A stretch of DNA of 14,871 nucleotides from Bacilli bacterium (GTDB lineage Bacteria > Bacillota_I > Bacilli_A > RF39 > UBA660), in contig JAQUDY010000009.1 of NCBI GenBank assembly GCA_028685445.1, positions 1 through 14,871 of the forward strand, given 5' to 3'. The translations under genes and the position numbers were made by a program. The notes below the pieces were generated by a model. That model made no database searches and was not told where the DNA came from. It saw only the letters and a program-made list of their open reading frames with translations. Shown here piece after piece: positions 14,271 through 14,871 of this stretch (positions are counted from its first letter, which is position 1; each line of letters opens with the position of its first letter).

Positions 14271-14284
14271 AAAACATTTGTTTG
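14271..14284. promoter_or_regulatory. LexA-like box 2 overlapping the lexA -35
   Basis: AAAACATTTGTTTG keeps the AAC-N4-GTT core with three mismatches to CGAAC-N4-GTTCG. It overlaps the lexA -35 by three bases and starts 29 bp from box 1, close to three helical turns. It would serve lexA autoregulation. Confidence 0.5.
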
Positions 14285-14310
14285 ACATTTTACACTTGCT
14301 ATGTTAATAT
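14282..14310 (+). promoter_or_regulatory. lexA promoter
   Basis: Perfect -35 TTGACA (14282-14287), a 17-nt spacer and TAATAT (14305-14310, 4/6), 18 nt before the lexA ATG. Confidence 0.6.
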
Positions 14311-14327
14311 TATTTTAGGATGTGATG

Positions 14328-14871
14328 ATGTTGAATAGTGATTTAACTAAAAAGCAAGAAGAAGTATTAGTATTCGTTAAAAAATATATTGTTCAAAATG
14401 GATACCCTCCTTCTGTTAGAGAAATTTGTACCGGTTTAAATTTAAGTAGCCCAGCTACTGTACATACTCATTTAAAACAGTTAGAAATAAAAGGTGCTAT
14501 TAAAAAAACGGCTTCTAAATTTAGAACTATTGAAGTTGTTGGAGAAAATGAATTTGTTCCTAAAGATGAAGACGTTGTCAAAGTTCCTCTTTTAGGAAAA
14601 ATAACTGCCGGTTCACCTATAGAAGCAATAGAAAATCCAGATGATTTTTTTGCTCTACCTGCTAGTCTAATTCCTAAAAGAGAGACTATATTTACTTTAA
14701 AAGTTGAAGGTGATAGTATGATTAATGTGGGGATACATGATAGCGATGTAGTTATTGTTCAAAAACAAAAAGTTGCTCGTAATGGTGATATTGTAGTAGC
14801 GATGAATGAAGAAAACGAAGTTACTTTAAAAACTTTTTATAAAGAAAAGGATCATATTAGATTGCAACCTG
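14328..14871 (+). CDS. lexA: SOS repressor LexA (3' end outside window)
   Basis: 181 codons are present and no stop is reached. The N-terminal winged helix covers about 1-65, with GYPPSVREICTGLNLSSPATVHTHL as the recognition region. The self-cleavage site is Ala94-Gly95 (GKITAGSP). The catalytic dyad of the S24 peptidase domain is S130 (EGDSM) and K168 (VTLKTF). All residues for RecA-stimulated autocleavage are intact. I choose the ATG at 14328-14330 because AGGA lies 7 nt upstream; the ATG just before it and a GTG are also in frame. It represses SOS genes, here at least itself and the divergent 46-aa gene. Confidence 0.97.
   Translation, partial: MLNSDLTKKQEEVLVFVKKYIVQNGYPPSVREICTGLNLSSPATVHTHLKQLEIKGAIKKTASKFRTIEVVGENEFVPKDEDVVKVPLLGKITAGSPIEAIENPDDFFALPASLIPKRETIFTLKVEGDSMINVGIHDSDVVIVQKQKVARNGDIVVAMNEENEVTLKTFYKEKDHIRLQP

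Noticed and set aside
1-14871. Mollicute-type code with TGA read as tryptophan
   Set aside because: Several intact genes end in TGA at the expected family length (scpB, the 306-aa gene), and tryptophans are encoded by TGG.
1-14871. CRISPR array, insertion sequence, prophage or att site
   Set aside because: I saw no regularly spaced repeats, transposase or integrase motifs, or target-site duplications; the 15-bp inverted repeat at 385-469 encloses only 55 bp.

Overview
The window is AT-rich DNA from a cell-walled, low-GC Bacillota. It carries murC, the condensin genes scpA/scpB, a Gram-positive-type SOS box in front of lexA, a YtxH stress protein and a NatAB-like ABC exporter. TGA is used as a stop (for example scpB and the 306-aa gene) and Trp is read from TGG, so this is the standard code and not a TGA-recoding mollicute. 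A gut Bacilli lineage near Erysipelotrichales/RF39 would fit, but that is inference only.

Layout. (1) 1-320, minus: 5' part of an ATP-cone protein, most likely a ribonucleotide reductase, with a consensus promoter whose -35 lies in one arm of a 15-bp inverted repeat. (2) 550-6496, minus: a cluster read from the right. It holds an ECF-type sigma factor, a small single-TM protein, an acyl-CoA synthetase-like ligase, a YtxH protein, a second paralogous ligase and two paralogous HD-domain proteins. Internal promoters probably subdivide it, and a 13-bp hairpin closes it. (3) 6625-8914, minus: an unknown 306-aa membrane protein, scpA, scpB and tRNA-Leu(CAA), tightly packed with overlaps. (4) 8972-10378, minus: miaB. 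(5) 10564-12709, plus: ABC-2 exporter ATPase and permease. The miaB/exporter intergenic region carries a 19-bp perfect palindrome and 11-bp-spaced direct repeats. (6) 12759-14051, plus: murC. (7) 14064-14204, minus: an unlabelled 46-codon gene for a one-helix membrane peptide, divergent from (8) lexA, 14328 to the window end, plus.

How the parts relate. The best signal is at the right end. The 46-aa gene has a well-formed promoter (TTGACA, 17 bp, TATGCT), and a near-consensus LexA box sits inside its spacer. This is the arrangement of lexA-divergent SOS division inhibitors (yneA in Bacillus, sosA in Staphylococcus), but the peptide is shorter and has no LysM. It is a good candidate for an undescribed minimal SOS membrane effector. 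The second point of interest is the sigma factor/small membrane protein pair heading the ligase cluster, which looks like a self-contained envelope or lipid response unit. Several promoters here appear to rely on an extended -10 (TGnTATAAT) rather than a good -35.
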